Source: Macrolepiota albuminosa (Eukaryota > Basidiomycota > Agaricomycetes > Agaricales > Agaricaceae). Taken from it: DNA of 64,000 nt. Shown in pieces: positions 43,726-54,544 of this stretch (position 1 is its first letter; each line of letters opens with the position of its first letter). The notes beneath the pieces were generated by a model. That model did not search any database. It saw nothing but the letters and a program-made list of their open reading frames with translations, and was not told where the DNA came from. The stretch spans positions 124,001 through 188,000 of the forward strand of contig JAMWFC010000055.1 of NCBI GenBank assembly GCA_027475525.1, given 5' to 3'. Made by a program: the position numbers and the translations under genes.

Positions 43726-45890
43726 TTCGGTCGTCACTAAAGTACAACGAAGATCCAGATTAGGCAATTACATGTCAAGAGAACAAAAATTGATCAACAA
43801 TATATTATTGTCTGTCAGCTTCTTCTGCTGTTGGTAACCAGCTCCCAAGTTTCCATGGATTAAAATCTCAAATATGCTTCTGATTTGGAAGATTTTCTGG
43901 AAATATGTAATGCCTATAATGGTTATTAATGTAATATACATCCCCACTCGTATATTTGCCTTCAATGGGTACACGGGGGTACATTTGGGACTCTCAGACC
44001 AGAAAAGAATTTTTCTTGATGTCGCGAGGAGGTCTACTAATTAATGAGGCATGTTGACGAACTAGGCTGCTGAAAACTAAGGGCGTCAGAGTTAACTTAG
44101 CGACACACGGTTCGTTAACATGATGATCTGAGCTTTAACGGATGATATTTCACGCTTCGTGGAGTCCGTCGACTGGCCGATGAACAAATGTTATCAGACA
44201 TATTTGGATCAAGGCTTCAAAGCTTCACTCACCACCTAGCAATGGGATTAGCTGCTTATCATTACTAGAAGAGTGTCCGACCTTATGGTATGGAACTTAT
44301 ATTGTCTCATACTCATACATGAACACCTTGGCTGGAAATACCATTGTCAATCTGTCACAGACACAACTTGCCGTTGACGCTAGTAGTGTGGCAACAAAGT
44401 TCCAAGCTACACAGAACAATGGATTAGGCTTTTGAGGCCGAAATGTATCGGTTCGAAAATGCATGTGTGAATCCTTCAAAGTTTGCCTTGCGCCTATCAA
44501 AGTAATCCACACGTTATCAGCAGGCTCAGCAGATTTTTCCTCGCAAGCAAACCTCAGGCAACTGGACGTCATTATGCAGTAGGGGGCGTGACATATACTA
44601 TTCCACCCCTATAGCTCGGAGTCCCTCTGAGTCGGATGTCACGAAGGCGTCACACCTTAGTAAGATGCTGAATTCACACTCCGCTGCACTGTAAAGAATC
44701 GGCGTGAAGGCGAGCGCTATAAAACTCTCAACTGCAGAGGCGAGTCAACGAGACCGAGACGCGAGAGAATTTTAGACTCCGCCTTGCCGCTGAATCGGCA
44801 GGCGTGACAATGGCTTGACCATTCGCCACCAAGGGACTCAGCAACGAGACCTTGTCTCACCCCGGACTAAGTCGGAAACGCATTAGGTATGTTTTATTAT
44901 GTTGCATATCTTGTTTGAAGTACTTAGGATGGCTGGTTGTGGTAAAACATTGTTTTGTCCGACTCAGAGGGGACTCCGAGCTATAGGGGTGGAATAGTAT
45001 GTATGCTCATGTAAACAACCCGCGACACGCGGGCTTATTGAATATCTCTCTCTGTTCATTATATGTAAATCTGAAGACTGATACACCATCAACTTCAGGC
45101 AAAAAAATCACATTGTAGACTCCATTTTATATATTGGCGTGGTTGGATATTGGTTCTTGTTCAGGAGATTGACTGTAATCATATCGCAAACCTTAGTTGG
45201 AAAACATATATATAGTAGAGGTACGTAGTTAACGTTGTAGACAAGGTTCTTACACTTTCTGTTGTCGTGGAATTTTCTTCCAAAAATAGAGCTCGTGTCA
45301 TTCTGTTGGCGTGTCTCGCTCGTCTTGATGAAGTCAGATTCTATGCGTCCGCTTACGTTGATCGTGCACACGACAAACAATCACCAATAAATTTACAATT
45401 GAGGCCAAGGAACTGCGTACGACAGAGAGAATGACTAAGTGCGTCTTTTGTATATACAGAGCATGATTTATGATAGAGCATGGATGGACGTTGCATTTAC
45501 ACGTTATCCAGTAGTGGCATGATTTTGATCGAGATACAGATAGAAACGGCGTGCAGAGCGTTTGTCGAGTAATGGAGGCAAATAGCGAATACAAGGTTGA
45601 GGATGTCGCCGACGGTGGTGTGGATAGGGTGGGGTCGAAAGGTGTAGAAAATGAGATAGTCGCCAAATGAGGGGGGTCCTAAACGAGACCTTGAGCCGAA
45701 GCACCGAATGTTTCGAGAACCAGCAGGCAAAAGAGAAACCGGAACTAAAAAAAAATAGAGAAAATACTATAGCGAGAAAATCAGCAATAAGAAAAAAAAA
45801 AACAAAGGGCAAGAATTCGACGTCGAGCAAAAGCATAAGAATGTTGAGGCAGTGAGCGATCCGGAGTGACCTAGATGGATTTAATCGCTT
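43726..45890. other. 2.2-kb spacer containing a MITE-like element
   Basis: Apart from the inverted-repeat element at 44596-44999 no coding signal is supported. Confidence 0.55.
44596..44999. mobile_element. MITE-like element with about 42-bp terminal inverted repeats
   Basis: The left end (44596 onward, tactattccacccctatagc then tcggagtccctctgagtcgg) is repeated inverted at the right end (ending 44999) with one single-base length difference in a C run. Flanking bases allow a TA target duplication (44596-44597 and 44998-44999, or 44594-44595). The 404-bp interior has no ORF. Size, long TIRs, TA context and lack of coding fit a Tc1/mariner-type miniature transposon; the superfamily is inference. 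Confidence 0.8.
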
Positions 45891-46532
45891 TCGACCATCG
45901 AGATAGCACCGCACTGTTCGCAAAAGCTCCACATTGTTCTTTGACCGTTAAGTCCAGGGGCACAGGCAACGCGAAGTTTGGGCACTTGAGAGCATCCGGT
46001 ACTAAAGACGAACGGACAACCACGTCAACGGAACGGAAAGGAACCTAGCAAATGGCCTTTGAAGCCGAAACGTACCCATGGTGGGCGAACGAACTTGCAG
46101 GCTGGAGCAACCGGACAGGTGGCGTCGATTGAGTGGCGTAATGAGCATAACTGTGGGAATTAGGATCTACCGACCCTTCAGGATTAAAGAACGGTAGCGG
46201 ATAGAGGTCGAATGCTGGGTAAGCTAAAGCTGATCAGAGAACGTCGAACTGGAGGTATTTTAGACATACGGGACTTCGACGGGGGGGAATTGGATTCATT
46301 AGACGATGTCGAGCTCACATTTGAAGAAAGCCGCGAATGATGAGGCTCAGGATAGAAAGGCTCAGCATCACACATTAGCACATCAGTGTCACAGTCAGAG
46401 TTTGGGAAGGGAATCAATTTGAGTTGCTTCGCGGTCTAAAAGGGAGTTAACATTGCACGCTAGTGGGAATGATAGACATACTGTGGGCGGGACATCGTCA
46501 GACTCAACATCAAACTTTCGCTTCACAGCCAT
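45891..46532 (-). CDS. Small conserved-looking protein with C-terminal CxxC
   Basis: Start at 46532: MAVKRKFDVESDDVPPT, intron, TAKQLKLIPFPNSDCDTDVL, MCDAEPFYPEPHHSRLSSNV, SSTSSNESNSPPSKS, intron (gtatgtct...tttag), YPAFDLYPLPFFNPEGSVDP, NSHSYAHYATQSTPPVRLLQ, PASSFAHH, intron, VPKLRVACAPGLNGQRTMWS, FCEQCGAISMVESD. About 165 residues; I do not know a named family. The N-terminal KRK could be a nuclear signal and FCEQCG resembles half of a zinc ribbon. Splice choices were made so that each junction keeps frame and gives GT-AG. Divergent from the next gene by 220 bp. Confidence 0.65.
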
Positions 46533-46752
46533 GGTATAGAGATATAAGCGTTATAGGGGAGGGACGGCAGTGGGGGGGGGGCGTGGAGAAAGGTAAGATT
46601 GAGAGGGGAAGACCCTTCTGAGAGGGAACTTATACGCTGGAGTATTTACACCTATTTGTACTGTAATGTGGGAAATCATCTTAGGGAAACACCATTTTGG
46701 AAATGGCGATTACTACAATTATTTACCATTTATCCATATACGGATCATCAGA

Positions 46753-47562
46753 ATGTCACGACGTCACATTAGCAGTGGCACGTTCGCACGCGCTGGTCAC
46801 GCCTCAACCACCATGGACGTCCCAGATCTTCTCGTACCACTGCTCTCTTATCTCGCCAACACTCTCCCTCCGCCCCTCTATTATTTTATCATCAACGCCT
46901 TTTCCCACATTCTTGCCTTGTCTTATGCAACCTTTGACCTGATTTCCACTCTCATCTCGAGAAATCCGCTCGAATGGGATCTGCAAGCAGTACTTCCACC
47001 ACTCATCACCCTGTTCGCAGCATATTTTGCTCTGCTCAGCTTCTATCGCACAACGACTTGGTTGCTCAGGACGAGCATTTTTTTCGTCAAGTGGGGGACT
47101 CTCTTCGGTATCCTCATCGCTTGCACATCCTGGTTCATGGGCAGTCAAAGTACCTTGGGGAGTTATAGTGATGTGCTATCTACCTTTGGAAACTTCATAA
47201 TGGACTCCATGAATGGTTCAGGACAGAAAACCACTGGTAACTCGCCGTCAGGTTCACGCACGCAGTCATCTCGAGGATTCGAAAAACGAAAGCCGAGAAT
47301 TTGGGATTCTTTTGAGCGTCATTGGGAATGGCAGCACAAGCAAACACAGGAAGATGGGGCCGCTTTTGATGCACAGAAAGTTATTGATGATATCGTTGGC
47401 AATGCGGGCAATCTGGTGAGAGAGAACGGTTGGTGGAGGGTGATGAAGAACATCGTAGAAGGAATCACTGAGAAAGGGCAGCCAAGTGACGGACAGACAA
47501 CAACACAAACCTCTCGTGATTCACAGCTCAAGACAAAGGCGGGTCATTCACGTTCACGATAG
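46753..47562 (+). CDS. Predicted multi-pass membrane protein, unknown
   Basis: Single exon. MSRRHISSGTFARAGHASTT then MDVPDLLVPLLSYLANTLPP, PLYYFIINAFSHILALSYAT, LQAVLPPLITLFAAYFALLS, FYRTTTWLLRTSIFFVKWGT, LFGILIACTSWFMG: about three membrane segments in the first 160 residues. The C-terminal half is soluble and charged, with KRKPRIWDSFERHWEWQHKQ, AQKVIDDIVGNAGNLVRENG and WWRVMKNIVEGITEKGQ. Some resemblance in layout to Apq12-like nuclear-envelope proteins, not enough to name it. ATGs at 46666 and 46813 are alternative starts in the same frame. Confidence 0.75.
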   Translation: MSRRHISSGTFARAGHASTTMDVPDLLVPLLSYLANTLPPPLYYFIINAFSHILALSYATFDLISTLISRNPLEWDLQAVLPPLITLFAAYFALLSFYRTTTWLLRTSIFFVKWGTLFGILIACTSWFMGSQSTLGSYSDVLSTFGNFIMDSMNGSGQKTTGNSPSGSRTQSSRGFEKRKPRIWDSFERHWEWQHKQTQEDGAAFDAQKVIDDIVGNAGNLVRENGWWRVMKNIVEGITEKGQPSDGQTTTQTSRDSQLKTKAGHSRSR

Positions 47563-47777
47563 CAGGCATTTTTCTGCATATTTCCCATTCATCACTCGTA
47601 AATATCTAGCACCCTCTCGGTCCAAGTAACAAGCAGTTCAGTAGATATACCAAGGCTGTATCAGATGAATCCAATTGACATCGTCAAGACGACACCTTGT
47701 TCGTCTCCTCTGGATGATTCATACGATAGCTAAGTTACATGTAAGCAGCTTCTCAAAGAAGGTAGTTCGGAGTTAAC

Positions 47778-48258
47778 TCACTGTGCGATACGACCCAATT
47801 GTGTAAGTCCTGACATTCCAACGAAGAAGTTGACCTGGGCAAACCAGCACATTGAATGAAACCCGCATATTGGACACAGAAAAACCTACGGCTGCCAGAC
47901 TGTAATTGATGGGGGTAATGACAAGAGAGTACCGCACCCAAATCATCCCTGTTGCAGCAAGAGCTGTATAAACAAGAGGAGCCTCGATGAGTCAGCTTAG
48001 TGGGTAGGCACATGAGAAGACGTACCCATATTTTGGGAGACACTCAACTTTTCAGCGGGCCTCGACAAGTCTTTGAGACCAGCAGCAACAAGACACCATT
48101 TCATAAGTGGGGCCCAGAAGAAGACAGTTTTGGGTCCTGGACATCCAGGACATTATTAAGTTCAACAAGAGGGAATTGGCGCTATCTTCCATACCCGCAG
48201 GGTGATTCATGAATGCTTGGAATTTCGAGGCGCCTGCTGAAGTTGCTGCTCCGGACAT
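47778..48258 (-). CDS. MPC2: Mitochondrial pyruvate carrier subunit (MPC2 type)
   Basis: Inner-membrane subunit importing pyruvate into the matrix. Start at 48258: MSGAATSAGASKFQAFMNHP-A; intron; GPKTVFFWAPLMKWCLVAAG, LKDLSRPAEKLSVSQN-M; intron; ALAATGMIWVRYSLVITPIN, YSLAA; intron; VNFFVGMSGLTQLGRIAQ and stop at 47778. HPAGPKTVFFWAPxMKWxLVxAG and ATGxIWxRYSxVIxPxNxxLxxVN are family-defining. Length of about 106 residues is normal. Divergent from the next gene with 92 bp between start codons. Confidence 0.94.
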
Positions 48259-48350
48259 GATGTAGCTATGAGAAAGGTCGACGGGCTAGTCACGAAGAAA
48301 AGTCACGATCGAACAACAAACATAATTTGTATCTGCTTTAATTAATAGCG

Positions 48351-49313
48351 ATGATTCGACTACCACTCCAAACTCTCCGCAGGCTGTCAACCCGCAATCT
48401 ATATTTTCACAATTCTAGCACGTTTGTGTCCTCCTTGCTCCAGCCATCAGAACGTTATCATTCTGCCATTAGCTCAAGCTTCCACGATGGGGTGGGACAT
48501 ATGGCACGGAATTGCCGAAATGGCAAAACTGCCAAGTCATAGCAAGACCAACGGAAACCGTTCAAGAACTACCCAGACAACTTCCTGGAGCTTCCATCTT
48601 CTTTTTGACTCATACAAGTAAGGATATGGGATATGTGTCTTTCATCCTGACTGTATTAAGTTACTCGTGAACTCCTATACGAATGGTACCACTGGCCCAA
48701 CGGCCGAGGCACAGGGTTGGCTTTTTTCGTTTCGGTAGTAAGGTTGATACTATCGATTGGTGCAAGGTTGTCGTGATCTTGCTCATCTTCCAATACCTGA
48801 GTGTGTAACCATAGTAATTGGTGTCTGTCTTATCAGCCGTTGAAGATGTGCGACAAGTGGATGGAGGCTAATCCGAAAGATATTCACCTAAGTTCAGGGA
48901 TAACCAAAGGTAAGTTTATCCTCGCAACGCGAAATCTCAGGATTTTCAATCTGTTTTCTCTTTTGTAGCCATTGAAGGGGTTCGACTTTCAGCATTACAT
49001 AACTATGAAATCAATATTTACCATCTCCTAGGTCATAAGTACTTCAAGTAAGACTTGTATCCCATCTCTAGACATCAATGGATAAGATAAATGCTTGATC
49101 AAGGATTACATGCTTGCGCAACCTTCTACTCTTGAGGCTGCTGAGGAGCATCTCTCAGGCCAAACCGTCGTTTTTTCAGTATCCGACCTCTCTTGGGCTC
49201 GGAGGATGGCTCTTGGTCAAGATCCGGAGTGTCGCCGTCATGAGAACCTTGAACGTTCAAATCCGGCAAACCGACAAAAGAATTACCGTCCTCAGAATCC
49301 CAGTCGGCTTTGA
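48351..49313 (+). CDS. Orphan protein, probably mitochondrial
   Basis: MIRLPLQTLRRLSTRNLYFH is a typical presequence-like start; NSSTFVSSLLQPSERYHSAI continues it. Later exons: RELLYEWYHWPNGRGTGLAF, PLKMCDKWMEANPKDIHLSS-GITK (ending at a gtaagt donor near 48911), AIEGVRLSALHNYEINIYHL, LGHKYFK. A final exon could be DYMLAQPSTLEAAEEHLSGQ onward to 49313, which would overlap the 3' end of the MTF2-like gene on the other strand. No family recognised; several splice junctions in 48480-48700 are unresolved. Confidence 0.5.
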
Positions 49314-50790
49314 TTCCAAAACTTTTCGACACTGTTTTAATATCGCAACGGTCTCTCCAAAAGCTATCTATTGACTGCGAACTGGATGCGTCCGCAAAAG
49401 GCTCGTCTGTGTTCTCCTCGAATTTCGATCGTTTGGACCAAGTTGACCCAATGGGTCGCTTGACTTCATCAGATGTTCTCTCCCAGGCAGATTTTCTAGG
49501 CCGCGAGCTCCATTGATCAAAGGCCCACTCATCACTACCCTCGTCCTGTAAATCAAGTGATTTCCATTCATCCCATTTGCGCTCTTGTAACAATGCAGTT
49601 GCCTTGGCATCGGCGTGAGGCGTAGCTCCTCGATTCGATAACGCAAGCCTCTCGATTTGGGCCAAGACGTTCAGTACATCGTTGCTGCCAACTTCGAATT
49701 CTTCAGTCCAAAGGTGCTTTTCGCCGATTTCCCTGCGGAGTTGCTCTACGAGTCGACGAGTCTGCCCTGAAACCTTGACACAATTCAGCTGCATCTCCTG
49801 AAGTGCTTCGAGCACCCCTGTCAGATCTCGAAAACATTTCCATCGCGTCTCAATAAGCTGATGGTATGCTTGAGAGGAACATCCAAAAACGTAGGAGGGA
49901 GTTGAAAGACTGCGCGCGTGTTCAAATATAGATAGTGCAAGATGAGGATTGTTGAATTTTTCACGGAACTTCTGCATGATCAAAGCCACCAGATAAGGGT
50001 ATGTGGGTGGCTGAAGCATAGGGAGATCTCCTTTAACTCCAGACGAAGCAATTTCCGAGATAGCTTTCCAGGCTGCTGCTTCGTACCTCTCAGCATAGGG
50101 AGATCTCCTTTAACTCCAGACGAAGCAATTTCCGAGATAGCTTTCCAGGCTGCTGCTTCGTACCTCTCGATTCTCCAAAGACAGCATCTGTTGTCCATTC
50201 AAGAAGGTCTTGGGCATTTGTAAAGAGGTTAATAACCTTTTTGGCGATCCAGCATATCATCCAATTCTGTCGACCATTTGAGTCGTTTTGGGTACTTGCG
50301 CAGCTTACCAATCGTCAATTCCGTATTCCTACACCGACCAGATCACTAGATATAACTTTTTTCTTGAGCCGTAGCTGCTTCAAAAATCATGGCAAACATT
50401 TCGTTGAATGCGTTGCTTTCACGAGTTGTCATGGCCTGCCGAGGCCGGCGGGGTCTCTGCTGAGAAACATCGTCCGACACAGAGCTCGTTGCTTGAAAGG
50501 ATTTATCCCAAGATGAACTAGGCAAACGAAGTCAGAAGATACCCTTTCCGGACTGATGAAAGCTAGCTTACAGAGTCTGCTGAGCGTTGGTAGGGACACT
50601 CAGATAGGAACGTGACGAATGAAAAGGTCGGGCCGAAGATATCCTAACTATGCTGGACTCGAGATGGTAGGGACACTCAGATAGGAACGTGACGAATGAA
50701 AAGGTCGGGCCGAAGATATCCTAACTATGCTGGACTCGAGAACCTCGTGGCGGTCGGAAAGTAATGCCCAAGAGTGCATCTGCTGAACAT
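49126..50790 (-). CDS. MTF2-like mitochondrial protein
   Basis: Start at 50790: MFSRCTLGHYFPTATRF, then after restoring one base LESSIVRISSARPFHSSRSY, a clear mitochondrial presequence. Next SSWDKSFQATSSVSDDVSQQ, ESNAFNEMFAMIFEAATAQE, then KLRKYPKRLKWSTELDDMLD, RQKEVINLFTNAQDLLEWT, WKAISEIASSGVKGDLPMLQ, PPTYPYLVALIMQKFREKFN, NPHLALSIFEHARSLSTPSY. The F-x-E-M-F-x-M-I-F and K-R-L-K-W-S-T-E...LL-E-W blocks match the Mtf2-like domain, whose yeast member works in mitochondrial RNA processing/translation. The C-terminal 150 residues are disordered. Two 77-bp pairs; 50015-50168 collapses cleanly, 50588-50741 needs one base. The stretch at about 50290-50370 is not cleanly readable. Confidence 0.75.
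50015..50168. repeat. 77-bp exact tandem pair (50015-50091 / 50092-50168)
   Basis: MTF2-like; clean collapse gives GDLPMLQPPTYPY. Confidence 0.97.
50588..50741. repeat. 77-bp exact tandem pair (50588-50664 / 50665-50741)
   Basis: MTF2-like presequence; one extra base after 50741 needed. Confidence 0.97.
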
Positions 50791-51430
50791 GGTAGCAGAC
50801 AAATTTCGGTCAATACCAAATATAGCTTTGACATCATTAGCGTCTCCGTGATCTCGTGACGGAACACGACCACCTACAGTATCAGTTAATTTAACTTCAT
50901 TTGCTATTCTATCGCTTAGCTACCTATATAAGCCTTAACTGCGGTGGATAGCATTGCGACTCCTAGTTCGGGCCGTTCTGAGTTCCTTCATTGTCGACAG
51001 GCAGGTCACGGCACAACCTTACTTGTTTCTCGGCTTCATGTGAGAATAGCCTAACGTATACACGAGGCTTGCAGTTCAAACGTTCGATGCTACCACTGGC
51101 CAGTTACTATCTAGGCTTCATCAATCACACCTTATCAATACTTCCCGCAACATGTATATAAGCGGTTGATACAGAGTATTGGAAACTAAACCACTTGGAT
51201 TGTGCGCACTACCATGACACGTTGCTGGGAACCAGGGACAAACTACGTGTTGGGAGATGTTGTGACTTACGATGGCATGTCCACATATTTCTTCACTGTC
51301 CTTTTCATGACACGCTGATCGTCTCCTGTAAGGTGCCAATTACAAGATAATCCAGGCTCATTTCTCGCAGGTGTGCTCACAATCTGGTTAATCCTGTGTC
51401 GTGACAGCTGATGATGAATAGTCTAACTGG
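50791..51430. other. Spacer upstream of MTF2-like and DM9 genes
   Basis: No gene recognised. Confidence 0.5.
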
Positions 51431-52820
51431 ACCCCCTCTGAGACGCCAGCATTATGGGGCAGAATTCCTAACGGCAATTGTCACGAATATTCGGTCCATC
51501 AACAGCCATCTAACACAGTCCAGTACTGTCCTCCAACTTATCAGCAACATGATGATGGTGCCCAACTTCAACAAGGTGTGGTCACAAGGCTAGGTTAACC
51601 TTGTGCGTTTACTGATCACGGTCATCTGAGCAAGGAGACGAGAAGTCTGAGCAAGACAAACCAAATGAACATAAAGAGCACCATTGGTACGAGGATAAGG
51701 GAAAGCTTGGGCTTGCAGCAGTATGTGTTGTCATTGCGTTATGCTCACAACTGATTGATTTCAGATTGGCGGTGGTGTCGCCGCAGCCGTCCTAGGTGGG
51801 GGAATCCACCATTTTATTAAGAAACATGAGGAGAAAGAGGATGAGGTTTGTATTTATTCCTCTGATTATGCCGGTGCTGCATAAAGTTCTTACAGGAAGA
51901 AGGCCGTATCAACTGGATCAATGAAGCTAGAGCTCGTACAGAACAGTTCCATAGAGAAGGTCCAAGGGGTCCAGCCACATGGCTCCTCATGCAAGGGAAG
52001 GATTTCCCTCCGCGCGCGATTGAGGTTGGGAGGGAGAAATCTTTTCCCCTCTTCATAAGCAGAATCTATTACGATGTCAGTCACAATCTGTCCCAACAAC
52101 TTACCTTAATTCTCTCAGCTGACTGATTGTATCTCCATAGGGTGGAAAGCGTAAGTAGTATAACTTATCGATACGAGCGTTGATATAGATGAGATGTGCC
52201 AGAGATCGGCGCGGCATCTGGAGCTTTCGAGAAAGGGGCTGTCTTTGGATATAAACACAAGGAACACAAAGTAGGTTTTGCTCCGGATGTTCGAGTCCTC
52301 AGCTGAGTTGGAATCATGTACAGCGGGATATATATGAGATTCTCGTCGGTGATATACGCGGCCTACGCTGGGAACCAGCTCGTGGCAAACTTCATGTAAA
52401 CGAACTTGGCTTCAAACCTGTTGAGGGTGGCCACGAAAACGATGGATCCCCGCTATATATCATCAGAGCTGAATATAAGGGGGGATATTATCCAGGCAAA
52501 GCCAGTGCAACGCTTGATGGTAAGGATGATATTTCATGTCCAACCGATATGTATTTGATGCATCATATCCAGGCAAAGCCAGTGCAACGCTTGATGGTAA
52601 GGATGATATTTCATGTCCAACCGATATGTATTTGATGCATCATTTAAGGTGCCTATATTCCCGTCGACGGTACGGAGAAGAATGTAAAGGTAAGTTCCAT
52701 TTTACTCCCGCCCTTTCCGTTGCGGTGGTTGACGGCTTGGTCAGAATTATGAAGTCTTATGCTACAATTTTTGAGGATCTAGTCATGTATGCGTTTTAGT
52801 CTCCAGAAATTGATCGTTGA
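51430..52820 (+). CDS. DM9/DUF3421 domain protein with glycine-zipper segment
   Basis: From 51635 the reading is clear: DEKSEQDKPNEHKEHHWYED, KGKLGLAA, intron, IGGGVAAAVLGGGIHHFIKK (glycine-zipper hydrophobic helix), intron, EEGRINWINEARARTEQFHR, GPRGPATWLLMQGKDFPPRA, EKSFPLFISRIYYD, intron, IGAASGAFEKGAVFGYKHKE, intron, RDIYEILVGDIRGLRWEPAR, GFKPVEGGHENDGSPLYIIR, AEYKGGYYPGKASATLDG, intron, AYIPVDGTEKNVK and a last SPEIDR. VEGGHENDGSPLYIxRAEY...PGKA is the DM9 (lectin-like, DUF3421) signature, in two copies. An upstream Gln/Pro-rich exon (for example EYSVHQQPSNTVQYCPPTYQ) around 51430-51572 is likely but its start is unresolved. Confidence 0.8.
52489..52642. repeat. 77-bp exact tandem pair (52489-52565 / 52566-52642)
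   Basis: DM9 gene, exon end PGKASATLDG and intron. Confidence 0.97.
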
Positions 52821-52921
52821 AAGGTTGTGTAGTCGAGGAAAGTAAAAATACCTATGTCGTAAAAGCTCGGTGCTAGAGTCCGGGATCCGGATCTGAATAT
52901 CCGCAGTTCGAGAACTTTGAG

Positions 52922-53075
52922 AGGTTGATACATAGCAACAATATGTACACAAGGTCATGACTAATTTACCATGACTCTGTGTCCTTTACGACCCCTTCAG
53001 GTTGATACATAGCAACAATATGTACACAAGGTCATGACTAATTTACCATGACTCTGTGTCCTTTACGACCCCTTC
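52922..53075. repeat. 77-bp exact tandem pair (52922-52998 / 52999-53075)
   Basis: 3' end of the tetraspan gene. Confidence 0.97.
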
Positions 53076-54289
53076 ACAGCATACTCATCCTCCAGCTGAC
53101 CGGAGTAGTTTTCAACGATGACACAACCGTCTGCACGAACGACTAGTTAGTGCATATTTCAGATTTGAAAGGGATCACAACTCACAAATTTCAAACAACC
53201 AGAAGACGATGAAGAGGGTGACAGTGACACCCTTGACTATCTTGAGCCCTTCAGCGCATAGTCCCTGAGGATCTTTGTAGACACTGAGTGTGTGTGCATA
53301 GATACAGTCCTCCATAAAGGAACTGCTATCCTTGAAGATGCGATAGATGGCATAGATACCAACTGCTAAACTAAACAACAAGTGGGCAACGAGGGAAAAG
53401 AAGTAGAGCTTGATGAGGGCAAGTTTGCGTCCAATGGCGCCAGCTAATCTAACAACAAGTGGGCAACGAGGGAAAAGAAGTAGAGCTTGATGAGGGCAAG
53501 TTTGCGTCCAATGGCGCCAGCTAATCTAGTGTGGTTTTATTCAGGACAAGAAAAAAGCAGTCCACAAAATGATACTTACCCAAGAATTGAGACGAAAGCA
53601 AGAAGTGAATAGACAGCGATAGAGATTCCAAGCGAAACTTTACTTCCGGCTGAATAGACGTGTAAATTAAAGATTATTGCAAAAAAAAGAAGAAACGGAC
53701 GCACTAATTTCACTAGAATTCAATCCCCCGATTACTGCAACCAATCCTCCTCCCAGTATGCCAATCAAGGCTACAATCTGTACGGCGCGTCAAGAAGACA
53801 GGATAGGAAGATAGGGTGAGGAAAACCCACGACGACACCAAACCTCGTCGGAAGGCAGCAGCAAAACTTGCGAGTGGGTACAACAGTCATTATTGTTAAT
53901 TAGCTAGGGGTGTTCGTAAGGTTGTGTCTTGTCAAATGTGTGGAGATGCGGTGGACGGATACAATCCTTATTCTTAGTCGCGGGGGGAACAGGGCCAGCC
54001 TATTGGAAGCATCGTCGTCAGAGTCGCGTAGTTTATGTACTCCTGGCATTCCGAGTAACACCGGCTTATGCCTCGGGATCGCCACATCATGATCATCAAA
54101 ACGATTGATGGGAGCTTGTGATCGTTGAGGTTTGTTTCCAAGTATTGAAGGACTTGCCTCTGAATAGTATGTAAGAAATTGGCGTTGATGAAACACGCCA
54201 GCAATAATCAAGTACCCGGTAGATATCAGGATAGGAGATAGGTAGATCTCCCTCCATTGGTTACTAATTGCGAACTTTTCGTTCTTCAT
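53063..54289 (-). CDS. Fungal tetraspan-type membrane protein
   Basis: Start at 54289: MKNEKFAISNQWREIYLSPI. Later exons: IVALIGILGGGLVAVIGGLN, KVSLGISIAVYSLLAFVSIL, LAGAIGRKLALIKLYFFSLV, AHLLFSLAVGIYAIYRIFKD, SSFMEDCIYAHTLSVYKDPQ, GLCAEGLKIVKGVTVTLFIV, FWLFEI, intron, YGCVIVENYSGQLEDEYAVK-GS. Four hydrophobic helices with a Cys-containing loop before the last one, a layout common in fungal tetraspan/MARVEL-like proteins. Function unknown. The pair 53374-53527 collapses cleanly (HLLFSLAV); 52922-53075 covers the stop codon, which is therefore duplicated. Confidence 0.7.
53374..53527. repeat. 77-bp exact tandem pair (53374-53450 / 53451-53527)
   Basis: Tetraspan gene; clean collapse gives VAHLLFSLAVG. 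Confidence 0.97.
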
Positions 54290-54390
54290 CGTTAGATCCT
54301 ATCTGGCGACAAACTTCTGATTGCATCACGAAGTCAAGACTGATTACTCTTGCAAATATTGGCAGAGATAGATAGTAACACTTTACAATG

Positions 54391-54544
54391 ATTTGGTGGT
54401 ATAACTCGAGAATTTCAAGGGAATATTCCTTCCTAGGAATATCCGCGCGGCCATTAAATAAGCAAGTATTTGGTGGTATAACTCGAGAATTTCAAGGGAA
54501 TATTCCTTCCTAGGAATATCCGCGCGGCCATTAAATAAGCAAGT
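54391..54544. repeat. 77-bp exact tandem pair (54391-54467 / 54468-54544)
   Basis: Spacer upstream of the tetraspan gene. Confidence 0.97.

Noticed and set aside
45504..45932. 142-residue minus-strand ORF with hydrophobic stretch
   Set aside because: Poly-T/C composition and overlap with the 3' exon of the CxxC gene in another frame.
52860..52920. Possible tRNA B box near gcagttcgagaac
   Set aside because: Does not match the GGTTCRANTCC consensus and no cloverleaf could be drawn.
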